From assembly GCA_028697515.1 (NCBI GenBank), contig JAQVEY010000055.1:1-10033 (forward strand): DNA of 10,033 nucleotides, written 5' to 3'. The notes beneath the pieces are model-generated. The model saw nothing but the letters and a program-made list of their open reading frames with translations, made no database searches and was not told the origin of the DNA. Positions 1 through 7,517 of this stretch are shown in pieces (positions within the stretch are counted from its first letter, which is position 1; each line of letters opens with the position of its first letter). The DNA comes from Bacteroidales bacterium (lineage in GTDB: Bacteria; Bacteroidota; Bacteroidia; Bacteroidales; ML635J-15). Made by a program: the position numbers and the translations under genes.

Positions 1-398
1 TCAAATATATTGTTCAGGATGATATTCGCAAGTTTGGCTTAATCCCTGAAATAGTTGGTCGTTTACCTGTTCTTACTCATTTAAATCCACTAGATAGAGA
101 TGCATTGAAAAGAATTTTAACTGAACCTAAAAACTCTATAGTTAAACAGTATAAAAAACTGTTTAAAATGGATAAAATAAAACTTGACTTTACTGAAGAT
201 GCTTTGGATTATATTGTTAATCAGGCAATTTCGTATAAGTTAGGTGCCAGAGGTTTGCGTTCAATTTGCGAGTCTATTATGCTTGAGGCGATGTTTGATA
301 TGCCAACAGAATCAGTTAAAGAGTTTTTAGTGGATAAAAAATATGCGGAGAAAAAACTTGATAAAAACTCTGTAGTTAAGTTTAAAAATGTGGGTTGA
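1..398 (+). CDS. clpX: ATP-dependent Clp protease ATP-binding subunit ClpX, C-terminal part (5' truncated by window edge)
   Basis: ClpX is the AAA+ unfoldase that feeds tagged or unfolded proteins to ClpP in the cytoplasm. The frame is open from base 3, giving 131 C-terminal residues; the start, zinc-binding domain, Walker motifs and pore loops lie outside the window. Seen here is the segment [20 protein letters not shown], which matches the highly conserved ClpX region carrying the arginine-finger Arg of GRLP. It is followed by the ILTEPKN helix and the sensor-2 motif [11 protein letters not shown], whose Arg contacts ATP in the family. The tail ends in a [14 protein letters not shown] stretch normal for ClpX. 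ClpX rather than HslU or Lon is indicated by the GRLPVL and GARGLRS motifs. The gene is followed by about 130 bp of non-coding DNA and a shared terminator. Nothing suggests it is broken. Confidence 0.95.
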   Translation, partial: KYIVQDDIRKFGLIPEIVGRLPVLTHLNPLDRDALKRILTEPKNSIVKQYKKLFKMDKIKLDFTEDALDYIVNQAISYKLGARGLRSICESIMLEAMFDMPTESVKEFLVDKKYAEKKLDKNSVVKFKNVG

Positions 399-532
399 GT
401 GAGTGCCTAGGTAGATGCGGTGAGATTAGTCTATGCGTTCTTATAATATGCGAATTTTATATAGGCAACACATTTTACTGAACATAGTTCGAATTTATTC
501 TAAGTTTTTCCAAGAAGCTTAAAATTCAGAAT

Positions 533-566
533 AAAAAAAAACCGAAGCACATACTTCGGTCTTTTT
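533..566. terminator. Bidirectional intrinsic terminator between clpX and hppA
   Basis: A 7-bp perfect stem ACCGAAG (541-547) / CTTCGGT (554-560) with a 6-nt loop is flanked by an A-tract on the left (533-541) and a short T-tract on the right (562-566). Read on the minus strand it is a textbook hairpin followed by nine U residues, 28 bp past the hppA stop. Read on the plus strand it has five U residues and can also serve clpX, about 140 bp after its stop. Confidence 0.85.
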
Positions 567-588
567 GGTATTTTAAGATTAAATTATT

Positions 589-2790
589 TTATAATATCGA
601 ATAAACAGCTGTTAAACCTGCCATAACAATAGAAACCATTGTCATAAGTTTAATAAGAATATTTAAGCTAGGTCCTGAAGTATCTTTAAATGGATCGCCA
701 ACAGTATCACCAACAACAGTTGCTTTATGGACATCACTTCCTTTTCCACCAAGGTTACCTTCTTCTATATATTTCTTAGCGTTATCCCAAGCACCACCAG
801 CATTAGCCATAAATACAGCCAAAACAAATCCTGAAGCTAGTCCACCAACTAACAGACCCATTACGCCGGGAACACCAAAAACAATTCCCACAATAATTGG
901 AACGATTACAGCTACTGCAGATGGAAATATCATTTCTCTTTGTGCTCCTTTTGTTGAAATAGCAACACATCTTTCATAATCAGGTTCTGCATCGCCGGTA
1001 AGTATGCCTTTTATTTCTTTAAATTGACGACGTACTTCTTCAACCATTTTTTGAGCAGCGCGACCAACAGCATTCATTGTTAAACCTGAAAACACAAAAG
1101 TCATGACAGACCCAATAAAAATGCCGCCCAATACTTTTGGGTTCATTAAATGGACTTCATAATGTGTCATAAAGTCCAATATCGTTGCTTCAGCAGTGTT
1201 AACCATTACTCCACCAACATCAATTGTGGTTTCGCCAATTCTTAAAAGCCCCATTTTAATTTCTTCAAGATATGAAGCTAATAATGCAAGAGCAGTAAGA
1301 GCTGCCGAACCGATAGCAAATCCTTTTCCTGTTGCAGCAGTTGTGTTACCAAGGGCATCAAGAGCATCAGTACGTTTGCGAACCTCTGGACCAAGATGAC
1401 TCATTTCAGCATTTCCTCCTGCATTGTCTGCGATAGGACCGTAAGCATCGGTTGCTAAAGTAATTCCCAATGTCGAAAGCATACCTACAGCAGCAATACC
1501 TACACCATATAAACCTAGACTGAGATTTGTGAAATCAAATTTAGCAGCAAATAGATATGATAAAATAATACCCACTACAATTGCAACTACAGGAATTGCT
1601 GTAGAAATCATACCGGTTCCAACTCCCGAAATTATTACAGTGGCTGGACCAGTTTTTGCAGATTCTGCAATTTTTTTCGTTGGTTTATATGCATGTGAAG
1701 TATAATATTCAGTACCCTGACCGATAATGATACCAACAATTAGTCCTATTACAACTGCAAAGGAAATATATTGCCAATTAGGTAAATTAAGTAAATACAT
1801 AATTCCGAAAGTTCCGATTGCAATTAAGATAGAACTAACATTTACTCCAAGTCCTAGTGCACCTAATAATTGCTTCATACTTGCCCCTTCTTTAGTTTTT
1901 ACCAAGAATATTCCTATTATAGATAGGATTATTCCTAAAGCAGCTATAAGCATTGGAGCAAAAACAGCTTTTAACTGAATGTCGGGAGACCATTGAGAGC
2001 CGAAAAATGCAGCAGCACCTAAAGCAGCAGTAGCTAAAATAGATCCCACATAAGATTCGTAAAGGTCTGCACCCATTCCGGCAACGTCACCAACATTATC
2101 ACCAACATTATCAGCAATGGTAGCTGGATTGCGAGGATCATCCTCTGGAATACCGGCTTCGGTTTTTCCTACAAGGTCAGCACCCACGTCAGCAGCTTTT
2201 GTGTAAATACCTCCTCCAACACGTGCAAATAAAGCCTGTAACGAAGCGCCCATTCCAAATGTCAACATCGTTGTTGTAATCATAATCATCTTATGCTTTG
2301 CATCTGCGTCATCAACAAAAGTATCAAGAATCAGATACCAAATTGAAATGTCAAGTAAGGCAAGACCAACAACAACTAAACCCATTACTGCACCGGCCCT
2401 GAATGCTACCTTAAGGCCCGCATTTAAAGATTCTCTTGCAGCATTTGCTGTCCTTGCAGATGCATAAGTTGCAGTTTTCATTCCTAAAAAACCAGCTAAT
2501 CCACTAAAGAAACCTCCAGTTAAGAAAGCAAAAGGAACCCATTCATTCTGAAGATTAAAACCATATGCCAGAATAGCAAAAAATATTGCCATAATTATGA
2601 AAACAACGGTTACAATTTTATACTGTTGTTTTAAATATGACATTGCTCCTTTTCTCACATAAAGAGCAATTTTTTTCATCATATCAGTTCCTTCATCTAG
2701 TTTTAACAACTTTTTGTAAAAAAAGAATGCAAATCCCAAAGCTAAAACTGAAGCGAATGGGATAAACCAAAACATCGTGTCTGTACTCAT
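589..2790 (-). CDS. hppA: K+-dependent membrane-bound (Na+-pumping type) pyrophosphatase
   Basis: This 733-residue integral membrane enzyme hydrolyses pyrophosphate and couples it to ion export across the inner membrane; family members have 16 membrane helices. The catalytic site is visible as DVGADLVGK (about 201-209), the acidic run [24 protein letters not shown] just after it, the middle [18 protein letters not shown] motif (about 447-464) and the C-terminal [10 protein letters not shown] and [21 protein letters not shown] motifs. The sequence [10 protein letters not shown] (about 481-490) has Ala and Gly where K+-independent enzymes have Lys and Thr, so this is the K+-dependent class. Glu in ADLYESY (about 245) is placed as in Na+-transporting enzymes. 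I start at the ATG at 2790; an in-frame TTG two codons earlier is less likely. No Shine-Dalgarno is visible, as for its neighbours. It stands alone, divergent from the gene at 3022. Confidence 0.96.
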   Translation of the reverse strand: MSTDTMFWFIPFASVLALGFAFFFYKKLLKLDEGTDMMKKIALYVRKGAMSYLKQQYKIVTVVFIIMAIFFAILAYGFNLQNEWVPFAFLTGGFFSGLAGFLGMKTATYASARTANAARESLNAGLKVAFRAGAVMGLVVVGLALLDISIWYLILDTFVDDADAKHKMIMITTTMLTFGMGASLQALFARVGGGIYTKAADVGADLVGKTEAGIPEDDPRNPATIADNVGDNVGDVAGMGADLYESYVGSILATAALGAAAFFGSQWSPDIQLKAVFAPMLIAALGIILSIIGIFLVKTKEGASMKQLLGALGLGVNVSSILIAIGTFGIMYLLNLPNWQYISFAVVIGLIVGIIIGQGTEYYTSHAYKPTKKIAESAKTGPATVIISGVGTGMISTAIPVVAIVVGIILSYLFAAKFDFTNLSLGLYGVGIAAVGMLSTLGITLATDAYGPIADNAGGNAEMSHLGPEVRKRTDALDALGNTTAATGKGFAIGSAALTALALLASYLEEIKMGLLRIGETTIDVGGVMVNTAEATILDFMTHYEVHLMNPKVLGGIFIGSVMTFVFSGLTMNAVGRAAQKMVEEVRRQFKEIKGILTGDAEPDYERCVAISTKGAQREMIFPSAVAVIVPIIVGIVFGVPGVMGLLVGGLASGFVLAVFMANAGGAWDNAKKYIEEGNLGGKGSDVHKATVVGDTVGDPFKDTSGPSLNILIKLMTMVSIVMAGLTAVYSIL

Positions 2791-2839
2791 AATCAATAGT
2801 TTAGTTAATAATTTATATTATTTCTGTATTAATTTCATG

Positions 2840-2880
2840 TCTGAAAAAATCAGGTGCAAAAGTCTATAAAATTTTTCAGA
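2840..2880. repeat. Inverted repeat flanking the likely hppA promoter
   Basis: Perfect 9-bp arms, TCTGAAAAA (2840-2848) and TTTTTCAGA (2872-2880), are separated by 23 bp. The spacer contains the candidate hppA promoter element. This may be an operator or a mRNA leader hairpin, but short AT-rich inverted repeats also arise by chance in such DNA. Confidence 0.4.
2856..2866 (-). promoter_or_regulatory. Candidate hppA promoter (-7-like element)
   Basis: On the minus strand this reads TAGACTTTTGC, close to the Bacteroidota -7 consensus TAnnTTTGC but with one extra base in the spacer. It would give an untranslated leader of about 60 nt before the ATG at 2790. No convincing -33 TTTG was found at the ideal 19-bp distance, so this is tentative. 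Confidence 0.3.
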
Positions 2881-2991
2881 TAAAAAAATAAAAAAGCATG
2901 TTATTACTTATTGTTGAATAAAATATTGGAATGAAGTAATATTAATTTCAGTATAAGAAAAATCTTTCAGGAGATTAAACATAAAAATGCC

Positions 2992-2999
2992 TAAATTTG
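2992..2999 (+). promoter_or_regulatory. Candidate promoter -7 element for the T9SS thioredoxin/lipoprotein pair
   Basis: TAAATTTG fits the Bacteroidota -7 element TAnnTTTG exactly and lies 22 bp before the ATG at 3022. The upstream -33 element is poor: the nearest TTTC lies at 23 bp rather than 19 bp. The rest of the divergent region (2797-3021) holds only AT-rich sequence and the inverted repeat listed separately. Confidence 0.4.
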
Positions 3000-3021
3000 T
3001 TTTTTAATAAAATTCGAAACA

Positions 3022-3750
3022 ATGGTATTAAAACATTTGCTAAATATTCTTATTTTATTCGCAATTTTAAATTCTTACGCACAACATAAAGAGTCTCCAG
3101 CAATTGATTTTACAATAGAAGACACACAAGGCAATATTGTAAATTTATTTGATGAGATGGAAAATGATAAAACGGTTATTCTGTTTTTCTTTTCTTCTGA
3201 TTGTGGAGGATGTCATGTTGAAGCTCCAAAAGTTGATTCAATTTACAGACAGTTTGGTTCAGGTCAGCAACAATTACTAGTTTGGGGTATTGCCGAAGAA
3301 AATTCAACATTAGAAGATGTACTTGAATTTATTGACGAAACGGAAATCTCATTTCCTTGTTTTCCAACAGGTCACGCAACAGATGTTTTTGAATTGTATA
3401 ATGTTGGCTATACGCCTCAGATTTTTATAATTTGTGATTATCTAGTTTCAGAATCGATATCATTTTTTGAAATCATTGAAAACTTAGATTATTGTTTTCC
3501 AACCAAAATAATTGACCAACAATATTCGCAACCAGAGATTGTAATAAATAATAATCTTATTCAAATAAAAAGTAATTCGATTATTTCCGGAATACGAATT
3601 TATGATATTACGGGAAAAGCTTTACGTGCGGAACAAAATATCGATACAGATAATTATGAAATAGGAAATCTACAATCCGGCAATTTGTATCTTATTACAG
3701 TTTTGTTTGAAAATGGGGATAATTATACCGAAAAAGTATTTATACAATAA
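3022..3750 (+). CDS. Secreted thioredoxin-like (TlpA/redoxin) protein with type IX secretion C-terminal sorting domain
   Basis: A 242-residue exported protein. Residues 1-20 form a Sec signal peptide (Lys, hydrophobic core, cleavage near SYA-Q). Residues about 24-160 form a thioredoxin-like redoxin domain: APDF-like PAIDF start, then VILFFFSSDCGGC with redox pair Cys61/Cys64, and the cis-proline in GYTPQIFI (Pro132). Residues about 168-242 match the T9SS type A sorting domain: beta-rich, with IRIYDITGKAL, GNLQSGNLYLITV and a terminal YTEKVFIQ strand. The family moves to the outer membrane or medium through the T9SS. Inferred role: thiol-disulfide exchange or reduction outside the cell. CGGC replaces the CPPC or CxPC common in TlpA/ResA, and three further cysteines (113, 138, 158) are present, so the redox chemistry may differ. 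It overlaps the next gene by one base, so the two are probably co-translated. Confidence 0.88.
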   Translation: MVLKHLLNILILFAILNSYAQHKESPAIDFTIEDTQGNIVNLFDEMENDKTVILFFFSSDCGGCHVEAPKVDSIYRQFGSGQQQLLVWGIAEENSTLEDVLEFIDETEISFPCFPTGHATDVFELYNVGYTPQIFIICDYLVSESISFFEIIENLDYCFPTKIIDQQYSQPEIVINNNLIQIKSNSIISGIRIYDITGKALRAEQNIDTDNYEIGNLQSGNLYLITVLFENGDNYTEKVFIQ

Positions 3751-4112
3751 TGAAAAAACTATCTGGAATATTAGTTATCATTATTGTGTTTTCAACATTT
3801 TTTAGTTGTGAGGTTATCTATAACTATGATTTGAGTATTGAAGGAATAGATAGCTTGCCAGCAACAAAAGCATGTATAGATAAGTATATTCCTCATTCTG
3901 TTGATGCACCAAAAGGTAGGCAGTATTCAGAAATAGAATCATTGAGTTTTGAACTTGATAATCATACGGCAGAAATAAAGGACTCATTATTAGCCGATTC
4001 TGTAATAATTGACAGCGTTCTTATTCTTAACTTTATTATTAGAGGACTTGATCCTTATGATGAAATAACAGATGTGGAAATTGCGAAGACATTTTTTGCT
4101 GAAACAGACTGA
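3750..4112 (+). CDS. Small lipoprotein of unknown function
   Basis: A 120-residue protein that I do not recognise. The N-terminus has Lys-Lys, a hydrophobic run and then STFFSC, giving a lipobox-like site with Cys20 as the probable lipidated residue; the mature part would be about 100 residues, anchored in the envelope. The mature chain is acidic and serine/aspartate-rich, with one further Cys (42) and no recognisable catalytic motif or repeat. Its ATG shares an A with the stop of the preceding gene (TAATG overlap), which normally means translational coupling, so it may be a membrane-anchored partner of the secreted thioredoxin-like protein. That link is inference from arrangement only. It is followed by a fresh promoter for the next gene, so it closes this transcription unit, although no hairpin terminator is visible. 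Confidence 0.72.
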   Translation: MKKLSGILVIIIVFSTFFSCEVIYNYDLSIEGIDSLPATKACIDKYIPHSVDAPKGRQYSEIESLSFELDNHTAEIKDSLLADSVIIDSVLILNFIIRGLDPYDEITDVEIAKTFFAETD

Positions 4113-4116
4113 ATTC

Positions 4117-4147
4117 TTTTTATCATGACTTGCTTTTTATATCTTTG
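4117..4147 (+). promoter_or_regulatory. Bacteroidota-type promoter for the dehydrogenase operon
   Basis: TTTT (4117-4120, one mismatch to TTTG), then exactly 19 bp, then TATCTTTG (4140-4147), a perfect TAnnTTTG. The start of transcription would lie about 10-15 bp before the ATG at 4166, giving a very short leader. It starts directly after the stop of the lipoprotein gene and marks a new transcription unit. Confidence 0.65.
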
Positions 4148-4165
4148 TAAATCAATGTAAATACG

Positions 4166-5110
4166 ATGCGAAAAAAAGTATTATTAATAGATACTGTTCA
4201 TAGAATAATTCCTGATAAACTTAGTGAGAATGGTTTTGAAATTACTATTGGAGCATCATTAAGTCGAACAGAAATTCTTGAGATTATTGGAGATTACTGT
4301 GGGATTATTATAAGAAGTCGTATAAATGTTGACAAAGAATTAATTGATAAAGCTTTGAATTTGCGTTTTATTGCTCGCGTAGGAGCAGGAATGGAAAGCA
4401 TTGATATAGAATATTGTAAAAGAAAAGGAATAGAATGCTTAAATTCTCCAGAGGGTAATCGTGATGCTGTTGGCGAGCATTCGATAGGCATGCTTCTTAA
4501 TTTACTCAACAATTTGAATAAGGCAGACCGTCAAGTTAAATCAGGAATCTGGAAAAGAGAAGAAAATCGAGGACAAGAACTGAATGCAAAAACAGTTGCG
4601 ATAATTGGATATGGAAATATGGGAAGTAGTTTTGCTAAAAAACTGTCTGGATTTGGTTGTAAAGTTATTTCTTATGATAAATACAAATCCAACTATTCAG
4701 ACGGCTTTACCATTGAGTCAGATATGGATTCTATTTTTAACGAGTCGGATATTTTAAGTTTTCATGTTCCATTAACAGAAGAAACATATTACCTGTTTGA
4801 TAAGAAATTTGTAGATAGATTTAAAAAACCAATAATTCTGATTAATACATCGAGAGGACAAGTGGTTAAAACGAGTGCTCTTGTACAGGCATTAAAGTCG
4901 AGAAAAGTAATTGCTGCCGCACTCGATGTAATTGAATACGAGGAAACGTCATTTGAAAAAACTTCAATAGTGACGAATATACCCGATTTTAAGTATCTTG
5001 TATCCTGCGACAATGTAATTCTTAGTCCGCACATAGCTGGTTGGACTGTAGAGTCAAAAATAAAGCTCGCAGAAGTTTTAGTCACTAAAATATTAGCCTT
5101 AAAATTATAA
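4166..5110 (+). CDS. D-isomer-specific 2-hydroxyacid dehydrogenase (phosphoglycerate dehydrogenase-like)
   Basis: A 314-residue cytoplasmic NAD-dependent oxidoreductase interconverting a D-2-hydroxyacid and a 2-keto acid. The N-terminal substrate-binding half contains FIARVGAGMESID (68-80) and NSPEGNRDAVGEHSIGMLL (93-111), typical of the phosphoglycerate dehydrogenase branch. The Rossmann motif is GYGNMG (148-153), with Asp171 at the end of the next strand favouring NAD over NADP. The catalytic triad is visible: Arg230 in INTSRGQVV, Glu259 in LDVIEYE and His289 in SPHIAGWT. The length fits the short form lacking the C-terminal ACT regulatory domain of E. coli SerA, so feedback by serine through that domain is not expected. 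Substrate cannot be fixed from sequence; 3-phosphoglycerate is plausible, but no serC lies nearby. It is first in a tight run of five genes. Confidence 0.9.
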   Translation: MRKKVLLIDTVHRIIPDKLSENGFEITIGASLSRTEILEIIGDYCGIIIRSRINVDKELIDKALNLRFIARVGAGMESIDIEYCKRKGIECLNSPEGNRDAVGEHSIGMLLNLLNNLNKADRQVKSGIWKREENRGQELNAKTVAIIGYGNMGSSFAKKLSGFGCKVISYDKYKSNYSDGFTIESDMDSIFNESDILSFHVPLTEETYYLFDKKFVDRFKKPIILINTSRGQVVKTSALVQALKSRKVIAAALDVIEYEETSFEKTSIVTNIPDFKYLVSCDNVILSPHIAGWTVESKIKLAEVLVTKILALKL

Positions 5111-5115
5111 AACAT

Positions 5116-5646
5116 ATGATATCAGAGTCAGAATTTAAAACACAAGAAATCGTAGGAATTGCAAAACGTATGGCAATTGCAGCCATAACAGCACCAAAGG
5201 GTAGAGGAAGAAACACTATTGAGACAAAAATCGCTTATGGAGACGACCTGAGTGTTATTGCCGAAAAAATGGAAGAAATAGGGAAAAGCAGTGAACAGCA
5301 ATTTTTTATTCGCGATGCGGGAAATCTTAGAAAATCTGATGCAGTTTTATTTCTTGCGACAGAAATTAGTCCTTTAAGATTAAATAATTGTGGATTTTGC
5401 GGATTAAACGATTGTGATAATAAAAGTCTGCAGCAAGATGTTCCTTGTGCGTTTAACACTATAGACCTTGGTATTGCCATTGGTTCGGCAGTAAGTATCG
5501 CGGCCGATTCGAGAGTGGATAACCGAATTATGTTTTCTGCAGGAAAAGCTGTGGAGGAACTTAATATTTTTGATGAAAAATACAAAGTCATAATTGCAAT
5601 CAGTCTTAGTGCAGAAAGTAAAAATATTTATTTTGACAGGAAATAA
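5116..5646 (+). CDS. DUF2148 ferredoxin-domain-containing protein
   Basis: A 176-residue protein of the DUF2148 family, cytoplasmic as far as can be seen. Family landmarks are TAPKGRGRNTIE (25-36), the cysteine cluster NCGFCGLNDC (91-100) with Cys92, Cys95 and Cys100, then Cys111 in PCAFNTIDLGIAIGSAVSIAADSRVDNRIM (110-139) and the terminal SAESKNIYFDRK. The four cysteines in CxxCx4Cx10C suggest an iron-sulfur or other metal site, which is why databases call it a ferredoxin domain; the function of the family is not established. It begins 5 bp after the dehydrogenase stop, so the two are almost certainly cotranscribed. A redox link between them is possible but unproven. There is no obvious truncation. 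Confidence 0.88.
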   Translation: MISESEFKTQEIVGIAKRMAIAAITAPKGRGRNTIETKIAYGDDLSVIAEKMEEIGKSSEQQFFIRDAGNLRKSDAVLFLATEISPLRLNNCGFCGLNDCDNKSLQQDVPCAFNTIDLGIAIGSAVSIAADSRVDNRIMFSAGKAVEELNIFDEKYKVIIAISLSAESKNIYFDRK

Positions 5647-5683
5647 CGGTAAAATTTTTGCTCTATTAAAGAAAACGCTGAAC

Positions 5684-7513
5684 ATGAAAATAAATGTACT
5701 TTTTTTTCTTATTTTTTCAATTTCGTTGTCATCAATTGCTCAAACGCCCGAAAAAATTAAAAATAATTCGGATTATATTTGGGGAGAATCAACAGCATCA
5801 ACACTGGAACAAGCAGATCAATTTGCCCTGAAAGATCTTATTTCCCAGATTTCGACTAACGTGGAGAGTAGTTTTTCTAATATTATTACCGAAATCAATG
5901 AGTCGATAGAAGAATATACCCAATCTGCTATTAATACTTATTCAAATATTTACCTTAAAAACGCTAAAAGAATAGTTGTCGAAAAGCGTAAACAAATTTA
6001 TGTGTTAAGGTATATCGAAAAAGATGAAGTTGACAAGATGTTTGAAAGTAGGAAGAACAAAATAATTGACTATACAAAACTTGCCGATATGGCAGAAAAA
6101 GATTCTAGAATTGGAGATGCATTAAGATATTATTACTGGGCATTAGTACTTTTAAATTCTCATCCCGATGCGGCAATGATAAAATATACAACAGCAGAGA
6201 ACATTGAAATAGGAATATTGTTGTATATTCAAAATCAGTTCGACAAGATTTTTGATAATCTAAGGATTAATGTTGCAGATACAATTAATTGTAATAATAC
6301 CGTAAGCTATACTCTAGATATTAATTATAAAGGGCAAGCAGTTGCAAATTTAGACTATGTTTATTGGAACGGAACGGAATTTTCAAATACATATAGCATA
6401 AAAGACGGTCTTGGAGTAGTTGATTTTTTTAATTCAGAGAGTAATAAGCTTGATAATTTACATTTGAAATTAGAATACACATATTTTGGTCGCAGCCATA
6501 TTGATCCAGAAGTCAAATCAGTTCTGGAAATGGCAAGTCTTCCGCGACTAAAAAAAGCTGAGGTGTCAATCAGTTTAACACAACCTGAATTGAAGATAAA
6601 AAAAATAAATGAAAAACAACTGGTTTATAATAAGATGATTACGATTGACACAATTAGTAGTAATCTTTTTGATATAAACGGAGAAATAAAAGCAACTCTC
6701 TCTATTGTCAATCAATGGATTGTTAATAAATCACAAAAAATTGACGAAACTTTATTTACAAAGCAGGGACTTGATTCCTACAATAAACTTATTAAATACG
6801 GAGACGCAAGGATATTATCACAAAAAGGCAAGATAGATTACATCAGAATTAATGACGAGATAATGGTTAGATCTTTTCCTATGATATTTAGTTTTCCTAA
6901 TAATAACAAAGCTTTTGTAGAAGATATAGTTTATTTATTCAATTCTGAAGGGAAAATCAGTAATATTAGTTTTGCTCTATCTGATGGTGCAATTACAGAT
7001 ATTATGGAAAAAAGTGAAAGATTTGCAAGTTTAGAAGAAAAATATTTTCTAATTAATTTTCTCGAAAACTATAAAACAGCCTACTCTCTTGAAGATATTA
7101 GTTTTATTGAGAATGTTTTTTCAGATGACGCTTTGATAATTGTTGGAACTGTACTGCAAAAGTATGAGTCAGTGGACGGAACGATTCCTAAAATGGAGAA
7201 TCAAAATATAAAATACGTTAGATACTCCAAAGAACAGTATATAAATCATTTGATAAAAGCCTTTGATTCTAAAGAGTATATTAATTTGGAATTTGAAGAT
7301 AATGTAATTAATAAAACTGGAGGAGAGGATAAGATATATGGCATACAAATAACCCAAAACTATTATTCATCTAATTACTCGGATAAAGGTTATTTGTTTT
7401 TAATGCTTGATTTAAATGATATTTCAGAACCTAAAATTTATGTTAGGACCTGGCAACCTGATAAAAATGATGACGGTTCTATATTTGGGCTAGAGCATTT
7501 TTCAATTAAATAA
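5684..7513 (+). CDS. Exported LPP20-like domain protein with C-terminal NTF2-like domain
   Basis: A 609-residue protein that appears to be secreted to the periplasm or envelope. I start at the ATG at 5684 because it opens a clean signal peptide (MKINVLFF... to SSIAQ, about 20 residues). An in-frame ATG at 5594 would add 30 residues overlapping the previous gene and bury the signal. Residues about 30-120 (IWGESTASTLEQADQFALKDLISQISTNVESSF and on) resemble the LPP20/FlgT-type N-terminal domain found in many Bacteroidota envelope proteins. Then follow KDEVDKMF, a helical DALRYYYWALVLLNSHP segment and a long beta-rich middle without a recognised family. Residues about 450-605 (FLENYKTAYSLEDISFIENVFSDDALIIVGT ... 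YSDKGYLFLMLDL ... IYVRTWQP) look like an NTF2/SnoaL-like fold. No lipobox is seen, so it is probably soluble. Function unknown. Confidence 0.8.
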   Translation: MKINVLFFLIFSISLSSIAQTPEKIKNNSDYIWGESTASTLEQADQFALKDLISQISTNVESSFSNIITEINESIEEYTQSAINTYSNIYLKNAKRIVVEKRKQIYVLRYIEKDEVDKMFESRKNKIIDYTKLADMAEKDSRIGDALRYYYWALVLLNSHPDAAMIKYTTAENIEIGILLYIQNQFDKIFDNLRINVADTINCNNTVSYTLDINYKGQAVANLDYVYWNGTEFSNTYSIKDGLGVVDFFNSESNKLDNLHLKLEYTYFGRSHIDPEVKSVLEMASLPRLKKAEVSISLTQPELKIKKINEKQLVYNKMITIDTISSNLFDINGEIKATLSIVNQWIVNKSQKIDETLFTKQGLDSYNKLIKYGDARILSQKGKIDYIRINDEIMVRSFPMIFSFPNNNKAFVEDIVYLFNSEGKISNISFALSDGAITDIMEKSERFASLEEKYFLINFLENYKTAYSLEDISFIENVFSDDALIIVGTVLQKYESVDGTIPKMENQNIKYVRYSKEQYINHLIKAFDSKEYINLEFEDNVINKTGGEDKIYGIQITQNYYSSNYSDKGYLFLMLDLNDISEPKIYVRTWQPDKNDDGSIFGLEHFSIK

Positions 7514-7517
7514 TAAT

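Noticed and set aside
1196..1978. Plus-strand open frames of 67 and 83 codons inside hppA
   Set aside because: They are antisense shadows of a strongly conserved gene; their low-complexity composition mirrors the opposite coding strand and they have no start signals.
2791..2796. TTG start two codons upstream of the hppA ATG
   Set aside because: A plain ATG follows at once and no SD or other signal favours TTG.
5594..5683. In-frame N-terminal extension of the LPP20-like protein
   Set aside because: It overlaps the DUF2148 gene by 53 bp and would put 30 residues ahead of a clear signal peptide. The ATG at 5684 is the better start.
4294..5685. Minus-strand open frames within the dehydrogenase and DUF2148 genes
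   Set aside because: Each lies fully or almost fully opposite a recognised gene, has no promoter or family resemblance, and several overlap each other.
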